NCBI GenBank assembly: GCA_002706335.1
Contig: PAKZ01000031.1
Coordinates: 62,001-126,000, forward strand
Direction of reading: 5' to 3'
Length of the DNA stretch: 64,000 nucleotides
Source: Ahrensia sp.
Lineage (GTDB): Bacteria; Pseudomonadota; Alphaproteobacteria; Rhizobiales; Rhizobiaceae
Part shown: one piece after another, positions 28,606 to 36,880 of the stretch
How the letters are laid out: each line of letters opens with the position of its first letter
Numbering within the stretch: the stretch's first letter is position 1
Notes under the pieces: generated by a model
The model's input: only the letters and a program-made list of their open reading frames with translations
Database searches by the model: none
What the model was told of the DNA's origin: nothing
Made by a program: the position numbers and the translations under genes

Positions 28606-29316
28606 TCAGTCTTCGGATTCGGTGGCGACCAGACGCCAGTTCGGATCCCGGCTGCGCGTGTCGCGCGAGAATGTCCAGACATCCTTGACCTCGACCACGG
28701 CTTCCGGATCTCCGTCAACGACATTGCCGTCCTTGTCGCGGGTCGCCGATATCAGCTGGCTTACGACGCGGATGGTGACCAGAGCGTCCGTGTCGCGCAT
28801 TTCGGCAGCGATGATGTCGGACTTGTCGATGCCGATGAAGCTTGACTGCACAGTCTCGCCTTTCGCCTCGCGATCATCGAGCGCCGAGGCAAACCCGTCA
28901 TAGACTTCCGTCGACAGCAGGTTCTTCAGCGTCTTGCGGTCCGCATCGGCGAACGACATGACGATCATCTCGTAAGCCATCTTGGCGCCGGAAAGGAACG
29001 AGGCCGGATCGAAATCGGGCATACGGTCCTTTATGGCGCGCAGGCCTGAATTGAGATCAGTCCCGGGTTTCGCGACACGGTCGATCTCGCGATAGGGATC
29101 CGCCTTTGCTTCGCCGCGACCGGGCAGCGTGATGACATTATCGGATTCCGCAGATTCGTCAGCGCTCGTATCGGCCGGCGATTCGCGCTTGGCCGAATAG
29201 GGATCGACGGGCCGCCGTTCGTTGCCCGTGCGTTTGCCCAGCACACTGCGCAGCTGCAGGAACACGAACACCGCCGCTACGACGAAAATCAGCGTGACTA
29301 GATTGGAGCCTTCCAT
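28606..29316 (-). CDS. Tim44/TimA-like membrane-anchored protein
   Basis: 236 residues. A single N-terminal membrane segment (about 5–23) is followed by a charged linker and a Tim44-like domain (about 85–230) with FLSGAKMAYEMIVMSFADADRK-like helices and a DVWTFSRD ending. In alphaproteobacteria this family is related to the mitochondrial import protein Tim44 and is tied to membrane protein biogenesis. It is divergent from fxsA; the 118-bp gap has no recognisable gene. Confidence 0.9.
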   Translation of the reverse strand: MEGSNLVTLIFVVAAVFVFLQLRSVLGKRTGNERRPVDPYSAKRESPADTSADESAESDNVITLPGRGEAKADPYREIDRVAKPGTDLNSGLRAIKDRMPDFDPASFLSGAKMAYEMIVMSFADADRKTLKNLLSTEVYDGFASALDDREAKGETVQSSFIGIDKSDIIAAEMRDTDALVTIRVVSQLISATRDKDGNVVDGDPEAVVEVKDVWTFSRDTRSRDPNWRLVATESED

Positions 29317-29434
29317 AAAACGTCCTGCAAACAGAGAAACCTTCGCCTTTCATATAACCATGAATGGCGTGCATTCAAATCGCGCGAAGAATAACTACAT
29401 AGGGCGTACAAAGTTGAAGAAAGATGCCGATTTG

Positions 29435-29923
29435 ATGCCTTTTTCCCTGATCCCTTTCGCGCTCCTGATTATTCCCCTTCTGGAAATCAGCGTATTCATT
29501 GCCGTCGGTTCGCAAATCGGCGTATTCGCTACGCTCGGCATGGTGGTCCTGACCGCAATCATCGGCTCGATCCTGCTCAGGGTGCAGGGGTTCGGACTGC
29601 TGACGCGGATGCGCTCCGAAATCGACCAGAATCGGGTGCCGGGCCGCGATCTGGTGCATGGGGTAATGATCCTAGTCGCCGGTATCCTGCTGCTGACGCC
29701 CGGCTTCGTCACCGATACGCTCGGATTTCTCCTGTTCATCCCGCCTGTCCGGGACGCGGTCTGGCATTTCCTGCGCAGTCGAATTCATGTCGTGTCGTCT
29801 TCATACAGCCAGTACGAAACACGCGAAACGCGGTCGCCGCGTAATTCGAACACGATCGACCTTTCCGAAGACGAGTATTCGGGTACGCCGCGCGACGACA
29901 GCCCCTGGGGCAATGACCGCTGA
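29435..29923 (+). CDS. fxsA: FxsA family membrane protein
   Basis: 162 residues from ATG 29435 (MPFSLIPFALLIIPLLEIS); ATG 29360 would add a non-conserved stretch. Three to four membrane segments (about 3–22, 24–47, 74–103) and the family motif GLLTRMR … LVHGVMILVAGILLLTPGFVTDTLGF. FxsA of E. coli suppresses F exclusion of phage T7; its general role is unknown. The C-terminal tail is acidic. Confidence 0.92.
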   Translation: MPFSLIPFALLIIPLLEISVFIAVGSQIGVFATLGMVVLTAIIGSILLRVQGFGLLTRMRSEIDQNRVPGRDLVHGVMILVAGILLLTPGFVTDTLGFLLFIPPVRDAVWHFLRSRIHVVSSSYSQYETRETRSPRNSNTIDLSEDEYSGTPRDDSPWGNDR

Positions 29924-30033
29924 CGGCAGCCGGCGTTTTCCTTGTCAGTCCCGATGGGTCGTGCTAGCCAGCCGCCAAATCCTACCGCGCAGGCACAGTT
30001 GCGCATCCCAAATACAGTCAAGAGGCAACACAG

Positions 30034-30552
30034 ATGGCAGATGACGGCAAGAATGGCAGCGAGCAGAATCCGCAAGGCACCGCCGCCGGAACGGGCAATG
30101 GAAACGGGCAGCAGCCGCAGCTTTCGGTCCTGACGCAGTATGTGAAGGATCTCTCTTTCGAAAGCCCCGGAGCACCGTTGTCGCTGCGCCCGCGTGACAA
30201 ATCGCCGGCCATCAACATCAATGTCAATGTTCAGGCCAACCCGATGGCCGAGACCGACTATGACGTCAATCTTACCCTGACGGCGAAAGCCGAGGATGAA
30301 GGCAAGGTGCTGTTCAATGTCGAGCTCGTCTATGGCGGCGTTTTCCGCATTGCCGGCTTCAAGCAGGAACACTTGCTTCCGGTGCTTTTCGTCGAATGCC
30401 CGCGACTTCTGTTCCCCTTCGCGCGCCAGATTATCGCCGAATGCACCCGCAATGGCGGCTTCCCGCCGTTGATGATCGATCCGGTCGATTTCGCCCAGAT
30501 GTTCCAGCGTCGGATGGCGGAAGAACAGGCCAAGGCAAAAGTCCAGGCCTGA
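30034..30552 (+). CDS. secB: Protein-export chaperone SecB
   Basis: 172 residues. It keeps precursor proteins unfolded and delivers them to SecA. The N-terminus is an extended Gly/Asn/Gln-rich tail (about 1–28); the core begins at [16 protein letters not shown] and includes [21 protein letters not shown] and [14 protein letters not shown] terminator follows and is shared with dnaQ. Confidence 0.97.
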   Translation: MADDGKNGSEQNPQGTAAGTGNGNGQQPQLSVLTQYVKDLSFESPGAPLSLRPRDKSPAININVNVQANPMAETDYDVNLTLTAKAEDEGKVLFNVELVYGGVFRIAGFKQEHLLPVLFVECPRLLFPFARQIIAECTRNGGFPPLMIDPVDFAQMFQRRMAEEQAKAKVQA

Positions 30553-30579
30553 TCCCATCGTGCCGTTTGGTATGTCGGA

Positions 30580-30602
30580 AAGGGCGGCTCAGCCGCCCTT
30601 TT
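30580..30602. terminator. Bidirectional terminator between secB and dnaQ
   Basis: AAGGGCGGC–TCA–GCCGCCCTT with A-run and T-run flanks. The TCA in the loop is the dnaQ stop codon on the minus strand, so dnaQ ends inside the hairpin. Confidence 0.88.
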
Positions 30603-31305
30603 GCGTTCCGGCAGACCAGATCGCCTTGTCGCCGAGTTTCGCCACAAGCTCGGCATGGGCGGCGATTTCCTGTTCGCTCAGACGATGCGGCAAGGGTTCG
30701 GGGCGCGGCCGCAACGTTACCCGGCCTGTCTCGCCCTCGTCGGCATTCGCGGAGAAATCCCGTTCCTCCACGACTTCAAGGCCGAGACGAGCCTGCTTGC
30801 CACCGACCAGCTCGATATAGACTTCAGCCAGCAATTCGCTGTCGAGCAAGGCCCCGTGTTTCTCGCGCTTCGAATTGTCAATCGCATAGCGCAGGCACAG
30901 CGCGTCGAGCGAGTTGGGGCCCATCGGGTGCTTCTTTCGCGCAAGCGAAAGACTGTCAATGACAACGTCCGGATCGATCGGCGGCAAGCCGAGCCGGGCA
31001 AATTCCGCATTGAAAAAGCCGACGTCGAAATTCGCGTTGTGGGCGATCAGTTTCGCTCCCGCGGTGAAATCGAGCCAATCCTGGACCACCTCGCGGAACT
31101 TCGGCTTGTCTTCGAGCTGCTCGTTGGAAATACCGTGAACGGCGAGCGCTTCGGCGTGCACCTCCTTGCCGTCCGGATTTATATAGACGTGAAAGTTCCG
31201 GCCGGTGATAAAACGGTTTTCAAGCTCGACCGCGCCGATTTCGATAATCCGGTCGGACCCGGAGTCGAGGCCGGTGGTTTCGGTATCGAAGATGATCTCG
31301 CGCAT
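30589..31305 (-). CDS. dnaQ: DNA polymerase III epsilon subunit (3'–5' proofreading exonuclease)
   Basis: 238 residues from ATG 31305 (MREIIFDTETTGL). The Exo I motif FDTETTG has Asp7 and Glu9; Exo II is LIAHNANFDVGFFNAEF, and Exo III includes HGALLDSELLAEVYIEL. Proofreading partner of the DnaE polymerase. It is the last gene of the maf–aroE–coaE–dnaQ run leading away from the predicted origin. Confidence 0.97.
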   Translation of the reverse strand: MREIIFDTETTGLDSGSDRIIEIGAVELENRFITGRNFHVYINPDGKEVHAEALAVHGISNEQLEDKPKFREVVQDWLDFTAGAKLIAHNANFDVGFFNAEFARLGLPPIDPDVVIDSLSLARKKHPMGPNSLDALCLRYAIDNSKREKHGALLDSELLAEVYIELVGGKQARLGLEVVEERDFSANADEGETGRVTLRPRPEPLPHRLSEQEIAAHAELVAKLGDKAIWSAGTQKGG

Positions 31306-31352
31306 GGGTTCGATTCGCTTTCTGCCGACATCATGCGCATCCGCGCGGGGCA

Positions 31353-31979
31353 TCACAATGGCAGCGTATTTTCGTCCAGCGCTTCTTTTTGCCGGTCTAT
31401 TGCCATCAGAACACCTGCGATTTGCCCGACCTTGGCGCGCGCGGCCTCAAGGCCGAGCGATGTATCGACGAGAAAATCGGCGCGACGGCGTTTTTCCGCG
31501 TCGGGTGTCTGCTTGGCGAGCAGCGCCTCGAACCTTTCCCGGGTCATGCGCGGCCGGCTCATGACTCTTTGTCGCTGGACTTCAGCCGGCGCGGTGACAA
31601 CGACCACGTAGTCAACACGATTTTCGCCGCCGGTTTCGTAGAGAAGCGGGATATCGAGCACGACCACGGGTCGGTTTTCGGCGCGGGCTTTTTCCAGGAA
31701 CGCGATCTCCTCCTCGCGCACCAGCGGATGAACGATTGTCTCAAGTCGTTTCATGGCGTCGGGATCGCCGACGACCTGCTTACCGAGTTTGGTCCGGTCG
31801 ACCACCCCGTCGATAACTGTACCGGGAAAGGCTTTCTCGATGAGAGGCGCGGCCCTGCCGGCATAAAGCGCATGGACCGTCGCATCGGCGTCATGGACTG
31901 GAACGCCTTCATCGGCGAACATTTTCGCGGTGGTGGATTTGCCCATGCCGATAGAGCCGGTCAAGCCAAGGATAATCAT
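31353..31979 (-). CDS. coaE: Dephospho-CoA kinase
   Basis: 208 residues. It phosphorylates dephospho-CoA in the last step of CoA synthesis. The P-loop [12 protein letters not shown] (5–16) and the [10 protein letters not shown] substrate segment are typical. The start overlaps aroE by 4 bp; 47 bp separate its stop from dnaQ. Confidence 0.96.
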   Translation of the reverse strand: MIILGLTGSIGMGKSTTAKMFADEGVPVHDADATVHALYAGRAAPLIEKAFPGTVIDGVVDRTKLGKQVVGDPDAMKRLETIVHPLVREEEIAFLEKARAENRPVVVLDIPLLYETGGENRVDYVVVVTAPAEVQRQRVMSRPRMTRERFEALLAKQTPDAEKRRRADFLVDTSLGLEAARAKVGQIAGVLMAIDRQKEALDENTLPL

Positions 31980-32821
31980 CGAGCGTGCACCGAGGCGAGA
32001 TCCGAAAGGACGACTGCGCGCAAGTCTTCGTCGACTTCCGGGAACCGGCCGAACCAGCGGGCGAAACCCGGCGCGGCCTGATGCAACAGCATGCCGAGGC
32101 CATCGCAGGTTTTCAAACCCGCAGCGGCGGCGCTTCTCAGAAAAGGCGTCTCGAGCGGCACGTAGACGATATCGGTCGCCATCGCCCCGACCGGAGCGGA
32201 ACCGAGATCGAGTTCGAGGGGCGGCTGACCTACCATGCCGAGGGAGGTCGTGTTGACGATCAGGTTCGCACTTGAAATCAAATCGTCGGCTGCGTTCCAG
32301 TAATGCGCGGCAACCTTTTCTCCGAACCGCGCGGCGAGCTGTTCTGCGCGTGCCAAGGTGCGGTTTGCTATATCGATTCGTCTATAGCCGGCTTCCAACA
32401 AGGCGTGAACGATGGCGCGGCTGGCGCCACCGGCTCCCAGGACCAGAGCCGTCTCGCCATCCCGCCAGCCTGAAAGACGCTGATCGAGATTGGCGGCAAA
32501 TCCGTAGGCGTCGGTATTGCCGCCAATCAGTTTTCCGTTTTCGACCCAGAGCGTATTGACCGCCCCGATTGCGTCAGCGGCTTCATCGCGGTTATCGGCA
32601 CGTTCGAAAGCCGCCTCCTTGTGCGGGATCGTTACGTTTCCGCCAGCCCATTTGCCGGCGCGAATATCGACGAGAAGGGCGGGAAAATCATGCGGGGCGA
32701 CGTCAATCGCGGAATAGACGCCATCGATGCCGTATCGGGTCAGCCATTCGCTATGGATCAGCGGCGACCGGGAATGACCGATCGGATGGCCGGCAACGAA
32801 GGCGCGGGGCGCGTCAGCCAT
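31976..32821 (-). CDS. aroE: Shikimate dehydrogenase
   Basis: 281 residues. It reduces 3-dehydroshikimate with NADPH. The shikimate-binding [12 protein letters not shown] and [10 protein letters not shown] (catalytic Lys) and the [14 protein letters not shown] Rossmann loop are intact, with NTDAYGF providing the partner Asp. The start overlaps the maf stop by 8 bp. Confidence 0.96.
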   Translation of the reverse strand: MADAPRAFVAGHPIGHSRSPLIHSEWLTRYGIDGVYSAIDVAPHDFPALLVDIRAGKWAGGNVTIPHKEAAFERADNRDEAADAIGAVNTLWVENGKLIGGNTDAYGFAANLDQRLSGWRDGETALVLGAGGASRAIVHALLEAGYRRIDIANRTLARAEQLAARFGEKVAAHYWNAADDLISSANLIVNTTSLGMVGQPPLELDLGSAPVGAMATDIVYVPLETPFLRSAAAAGLKTCDGLGMLLHQAAPGFARWFGRFPEVDEDLRAVVLSDLASVHAR

Positions 32822-33407
32822 CGATTTCGCTCAATTGGCGCAGCTCGGCAAGCAGTGGCAGCATGGGGAGACCGATGATCGTGAAATAGTCGCCTTCGGT
32901 CTTTTCGAAAAGCTGAATGCCTTCGCCCTCATATTGATAGCAGCCGACACTGTTCAGCGCGGCATCGCCGACCCTTGAAAGATAACGGCCGATGAAGTTC
33001 GGCGTGAGATCGCGCATCTGCATGTGCGCAACGGAAACATGACGCCAAATCGTTTCCCCGTCGCGCGCAAGCGTCAGGGCACTCCAGAGCTGGTGGGTCT
33101 TGCCGGTGAATTTCAGCAGATTGCGCCGCGCCTCTTCCATGTCGGAGGGTTTGTGAAACAACTCGCCATCGAGCGACAGTGTCTGGTCGCCGCCAAGAAC
33201 GAGCGCACCCTGATTGCGTTCAGACACGTCGAGCGCCTTTGCCTCGGCGAGGACAGCCGCGATGTCTTCCGGTGTCGCGTCCGCATCCAGTAGCGGCTTT
33301 TCGACAATTCGCTCGTCGATCCGTGCGGCTTCGGCGCGGAATTCGATCCCGGCATTCTTGAGGATGGCTGCGCGAAAAGGGCTGGTCGAGGCGAGAACGA
33401 GGCTCAT
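32814..33407 (-). CDS. maf: Maf-like nucleoside triphosphate pyrophosphatase
   Basis: 197 residues from ATG 33407 ([16 protein letters not shown]), with GAAGGAAA upstream. Maf proteins hydrolyse non-canonical or modified NTPs. The SxSPxR motif (here [10 protein letters not shown]), the catalytic [10 protein letters not shown] and [15 protein letters not shown] are visible; the sequence is of the YceF-like subgroup. It is the first gene left of the predicted origin; the PPSR (DUF299) gene that often lies upstream in related genomes is missing. Confidence 0.93.
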   Translation of the reverse strand: MSLVLASTSPFRAAILKNAGIEFRAEAARIDERIVEKPLLDADATPEDIAAVLAEAKALDVSERNQGALVLGGDQTLSLDGELFHKPSDMEEARRNLLKFTGKTHQLWSALTLARDGETIWRHVSVAHMQMRDLTPNFIGRYLSRVGDAALNSVGCYQYEGEGIQLFEKTEGDYFTIIGLPMLPLLAELRQLSEIDG

Positions 33408-33850
33408 GGCATTTTCCTTCAACGGGATGCGGTTAGACCCTGATTGTCCGCTTGGCAAGGACAGGCAGTCGGGTCGGCGGATTGTGCGCAACTGTGGAAA
33501 ACGAACGATGCCGGAGAAGCGCCCGGACAGGCCTCGGTTCAAAATGGCGCCTGTTCACAATTCACCGGCGTATCCTCGTCGGATTTCCACAGAGGAGAAC
33601 AGTGTGGAGAAAGAATTAACGCGCGATTGGTTCGAGGCTTTCCCACAGGCTGCGGAGGCACTTTCTCGTAACTATTTGTTTTTAAAGGAATATTCTATCC
33701 ACATTGATTCACAGCCATTTTTGGATTTGTTTCCGCCGGGCGGATTGTCGCGTTGGGCTCGTTCTCGCTTCTGCAAAACCGGCAATACCTGTTATTCACA
33801 GACTCATAGAATCATCAAACCGCTTCGCGGAATTTATTTAGGACGAAAGA
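33408..33850. other. Predicted chromosomal replication origin (oriC), hemE–maf intergenic region
   Basis: 443 bp without a supported gene. DnaA-box-like 9-mers: 33493–33501 (minus, TTTTCCACA), 33583–33591 (ATTTCCACA), 33603–33611 (minus, TTCTCCACA), 33639–33647 (TTTCCCACA), 33695–33703 (CTATCCACA), 33705–33713 (TGATTCACA) and 33792–33800 (TTATTCACA); four of these differ from TTATCCACA at one position. An AT-rich stretch at 33669–33735 could be the unwinding element. Three GANTC sites (33706, 33801, 33809) and a TTAA–N7–TTGG half-match to a CtrA site (33616–33630) are present. The position beside hemE matches the Caulobacter origin. Confidence 0.75.
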
Positions 33851-34900
33851 GTGGAACCCAATCCGGGGATAACTGCACCTGAACGCAAGGTGATGAAGGT
33901 TCTGAATGGCGAGACGATAGCCCCGCCGCCAATCTGGATCATGCGGCAGGCAGGACGCTATCTGCCGGAGTATCGCGAGACGCGAGCGACGGCGAAGGGC
34001 TTTCTCGATCTCTGCTATACGCCGGATCTGGCCGTGGAAGTCACGCTGCAGCCGATACGGCGATACGGTCTGGATGCTTCGATCCTGTTCTCGGATATCC
34101 TGGTTCTGCCCGATGCCCTGAAATGCGGTGTGCGTTTTGTCGAAGGCGAGGGACCACGTCTTGATCCGATCGATGCGGATGGAATTGGAAAACTCGATCC
34201 TTCCGGAATGCATGAGCATCTCGCACCGGTCTATGAGACAGTAGGGCGATTGCGTAGAGAATTGCCGCCGGAGACAACACTGCTCGGATTTTGCGGCGCG
34301 CCTTGGACGGTCGCGACCTACATGATCGCGGGACGGGGGACGCCGGACCAGGCTCCGGCTCGGCTGTTTGGCTACCGCGAACCGGATGCTTTCCTGAAAT
34401 TGCTCGATCTTTTGGCGGACATGTCGGCGGATTATCTGATCCGGCAGATAGAGGCGGGCGCTGATGCGGTGCAGGTCTTCGACAGCTGGTCTGGTGTTCT
34501 CGATGAAGCGTGTTTCGAGGCGTATTGCATTCGGCCGATGAAGCGAATCGCAGACAAGGTGCGAGCGGTGAAGCCGGGGGCAAAGATCATCGGGTTTCCG
34601 AAGGGGGCGGGCATGCTTTATCGGAGCTATCGCCAGAACACCGGCGTCGATGCGCTTGGTCTTGACTGGACCGTGCCGCTTTCCTTCGCGGCGGAACTGC
34701 AGAAGGACGGTCCGATCCAGGGCAATCTGGATCCGCTGCGGGTCGTGGCGGGTCGTAAATCGATCAAGGATGGCGTCGACCGAATTCTGGACGTTCTCGC
34801 AAACGGGCCTTTGATCTTCAATCTCGGTCACGGCATCACACCGCAGGCCGATCCGGAGGATGTCGGCTATCTGGTCGATTATGTGCGTGGCACGGCATGA
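33851..34900 (+). CDS. hemE: Uroporphyrinogen decarboxylase
   Basis: 349 residues from GTG 33851 with AGGACGAAAGA upstream; ATG 33893 is a shorter alternative. It decarboxylates uroporphyrinogen III to coproporphyrinogen III. The signature [16 protein letters not shown] (about 28–43) and the [10 protein letters not shown] segment with the catalytic Asp are intact, as is [13 protein letters not shown]. It overlaps hemJ by 4 bp. Its left flank is the predicted origin. Confidence 0.96.
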   Translation: MEPNPGITAPERKVMKVLNGETIAPPPIWIMRQAGRYLPEYRETRATAKGFLDLCYTPDLAVEVTLQPIRRYGLDASILFSDILVLPDALKCGVRFVEGEGPRLDPIDADGIGKLDPSGMHEHLAPVYETVGRLRRELPPETTLLGFCGAPWTVATYMIAGRGTPDQAPARLFGYREPDAFLKLLDLLADMSADYLIRQIEAGADAVQVFDSWSGVLDEACFEAYCIRPMKRIADKVRAVKPGAKIIGFPKGAGMLYRSYRQNTGVDALGLDWTVPLSFAAELQKDGPIQGNLDPLRVVAGRKSIKDGVDRILDVLANGPLIFNLGHGITPQADPEDVGYLVDYVRGTA

Positions 34901-35448
34901 CAGAAGCGCGTGAACGCGAGATCTCAGCGCAAAGCGGACGCAAGGCGGCCAAGCGTGCAGCCATCGCGCTGGCGATCTTCGTTGCGCTGGCGGCGCTGAT
35001 CTTCTGGCTCGATCCAGGCGGTCTCTTTCTCTGGGTGAAGGCACTTCATGTGGTCGCCATCATCGCCTGGATGGCGGGTATGCTCTATCTGCCGCGGCTG
35101 TTCGTCTATCACGCCGATGTAGCTCCGGGCTCCGAGCAGAGCGAGACCTTCAAGGTTATGGAGCGCCGCCTTCTGCGCGTGATCATGAACCCGGCGATGA
35201 CGATCGCCTGGGCGGTCGGTCTCTGGCTTGCCTGGTCTGGCGGCTATTTCATGGATGGCTGGTTTCACGCCAAGCTGGCCTGCGTGCTGGCGCTCTCCGC
35301 CGTGCACGGGATGTTTGCCAAGGCGGTGCGGCTCTTTGCCGAAGACCGCAACGAAAAATCGCCGCGTTACTGGCGGATGATGAACGAGGCACCGACATTG
35401 TTGATGATCGCGATCGTCGTGCTCGTCATCGTCAAACCCTTTGCCTGA
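34897..35448 (+). CDS. hemJ: Protoporphyrinogen oxidase HemJ
   Basis: 183 residues. A four-to-five-helix membrane protein; the conserved His in [26 protein letters not shown] marks the haem-dependent HemJ family, which oxidises protoporphyrinogen IX in many alphaproteobacteria. The start overlaps the hemE stop by 4 bp, making a two-gene haem unit. No hemG or hemY is seen nearby. Confidence 0.92.
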   Translation: MTEAREREISAQSGRKAAKRAAIALAIFVALAALIFWLDPGGLFLWVKALHVVAIIAWMAGMLYLPRLFVYHADVAPGSEQSETFKVMERRLLRVIMNPAMTIAWAVGLWLAWSGGYFMDGWFHAKLACVLALSAVHGMFAKAVRLFAEDRNEKSPRYWRMMNEAPTLLMIAIVVLVIVKPFA

Positions 35449-35464
35449 GCCGCTTTGTCAAAAG

Positions 35465-35477
35465 TGACTTGAAGTCA
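35465..35477. repeat. Short inverted repeat between hemJ and rho
   Basis: TGACTT–G–AAGTCA, 17 bp after the hemJ stop and about 110 bp before rho. It could be an operator or chance; the remaining 100 bp to rho hold no other clear structure. Confidence 0.3.
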
Positions 35478-35584
35478 AATCCGCAACGGCTTATGTGGTG
35501 GAAAACTGAGCCCCGGGATTCCCCTCCCCTTTCTACGGGCCAATTCCCCTTCTTCTTTATCTTCCCGGAATAAAGCGTGTTTTC

Positions 35585-36850
35585 ATGCAACAAATGAAAC
35601 TACAGGACCTCCAGAACAAATCCGCCACGGATCTCGTCGAATTTGCCGAGAGCCTGGAGGTCGAAAATGCCAGCGTGATGCGCAAACAGGAATTGATGTT
35701 TGCAATCCTGAAAAAGCTGGCGGCCGACGATGTCGAAATCATTGGCGACGGCGTCGTGGAAATCCTGCAGGACGGTTTCGGCTTCCTGCGTTCGGCCAGC
35801 GCCAATTATCTTCCGGGTCCGGACGATATTTACATCTCGCCATCGCAAATTCGCCGGTTCTCCCTCAAGACAGGCGATACCGTACAGGGGCCCATTCGCG
35901 GCCCTAAGGAAGGCGAACGCTATTTCGCACTTCTCAAGGTCAATACGATCAATTTCGAAGACCCGGAGAAGATCCGCCACAAGAGCCATTTCGACAATCT
36001 GACGCCGCTATATCCCGACGAGCGGTTCAAGATGGAAATCGACGGCCCGCCCACCAAGGACAATTCGGCGCGCGTGATCGATCTCGTCGCGCCACTGGGC
36101 AAGGGTCAGCGCGGATTGATTGTGGCGCCGCCGCGCACTGGTAAGACCGTCCTGCTGCAGAATATCGCTCACTCGATTACTGCCAACCATCCGGAATGCT
36201 ACCTGATCGTCCTGCTGATCGACGAGCGCCCGGAAGAAGTGACGGACATGCAGCGGTCGGTGAAGGGCGAAGTCGTTTCGTCGACGTTCGACGAGCCAGC
36301 TTCCCGCCACGTGCAGGTCGCCGAGATGGTTATCGAGAAGGCAAAGCGCCTGGTAGAACATGGCCGGGACGTTGTCATCCTGCTCGATTCGATCACGCGT
36401 CTCGGCCGCGCCTATAACACGGTCGTTCCGTCCTCGGGCAAGGTTCTGACCGGCGGTGTCGATGCCAACGCCTTGCAGCGTCCGAAGCGCTTCTTCGGCG
36501 CAGCACGCAATATCGAGGAAGGCGGGTCGCTTACCATTATCGCGACCGCGCTGATCGACACCGGCAGCCGCATGGACGAAGTGATCTTCGAAGAGTTCAA
36601 GGGTACCGGCAACTCGGAAATCGTCCTCGATCGCAAGGTGGCGGACAAGCGGACCTTCCCGGCGATCGATGTGCTCAAGTCCGGCACGCGCAAGGAAGAC
36701 TTGCTCATTCCGCGCCAGGATCTGCAAAAGATCTTCGTGCTGCGCCGTATCCTTGCGCCGATGGGCACGACGGATGCAATCGAGTTCCTCATCGACAAGC
36801 TCAAGCAGACGAAGAACAACGCGGAATTCTTCGATTCGATGAATGCCTAG
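35585..36850 (+). CDS. rho: Transcription termination factor Rho
   Basis: 421 residues. Hexameric RNA-dependent ATPase. The N-terminal OB fold binds RNA ([17 protein letters not shown]), Walker A is APPRTGKT (181–188), and the Q-loop/R-loop [13 protein letters not shown] and [12 protein letters not shown] are present. Length and motifs are standard. It is 136 bp downstream of hemJ, probably with its own promoter; the leader may serve autoregulation but no structure is decisive. Confidence 0.98.
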   Translation: MQQMKLQDLQNKSATDLVEFAESLEVENASVMRKQELMFAILKKLAADDVEIIGDGVVEILQDGFGFLRSASANYLPGPDDIYISPSQIRRFSLKTGDTVQGPIRGPKEGERYFALLKVNTINFEDPEKIRHKSHFDNLTPLYPDERFKMEIDGPPTKDNSARVIDLVAPLGKGQRGLIVAPPRTGKTVLLQNIAHSITANHPECYLIVLLIDERPEEVTDMQRSVKGEVVSSTFDEPASRHVQVAEMVIEKAKRLVEHGRDVVILLDSITRLGRAYNTVVPSSGKVLTGGVDANALQRPKRFFGAARNIEEGGSLTIIATALIDTGSRMDEVIFEEFKGTGNSEIVLDRKVADKRTFPAIDVLKSGTRKEDLLIPRQDLQKIFVLRRILAPMGTTDAIEFLIDKLKQTKNNAEFFDSMNA

Positions 36851-36855
36851 GACGT

Positions 36856-36880
36856 GAAATCCGGCTATTTAGCCGGATTC
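36856..36880. terminator. Hairpin between rho and the DUF255 gene (convergent)
   Basis: ATCCGGCTA–TT–TAGCCGGAT, a 9-bp perfect stem with a 2-nt loop. There is no clear T-run on either strand. Confidence 0.5.

Noticed and set aside
33214-33882. Plus-strand frame over maf and the origin region
   Set aside because: No homology-like sequence; covers DnaA boxes and antisense maf, so not a gene.
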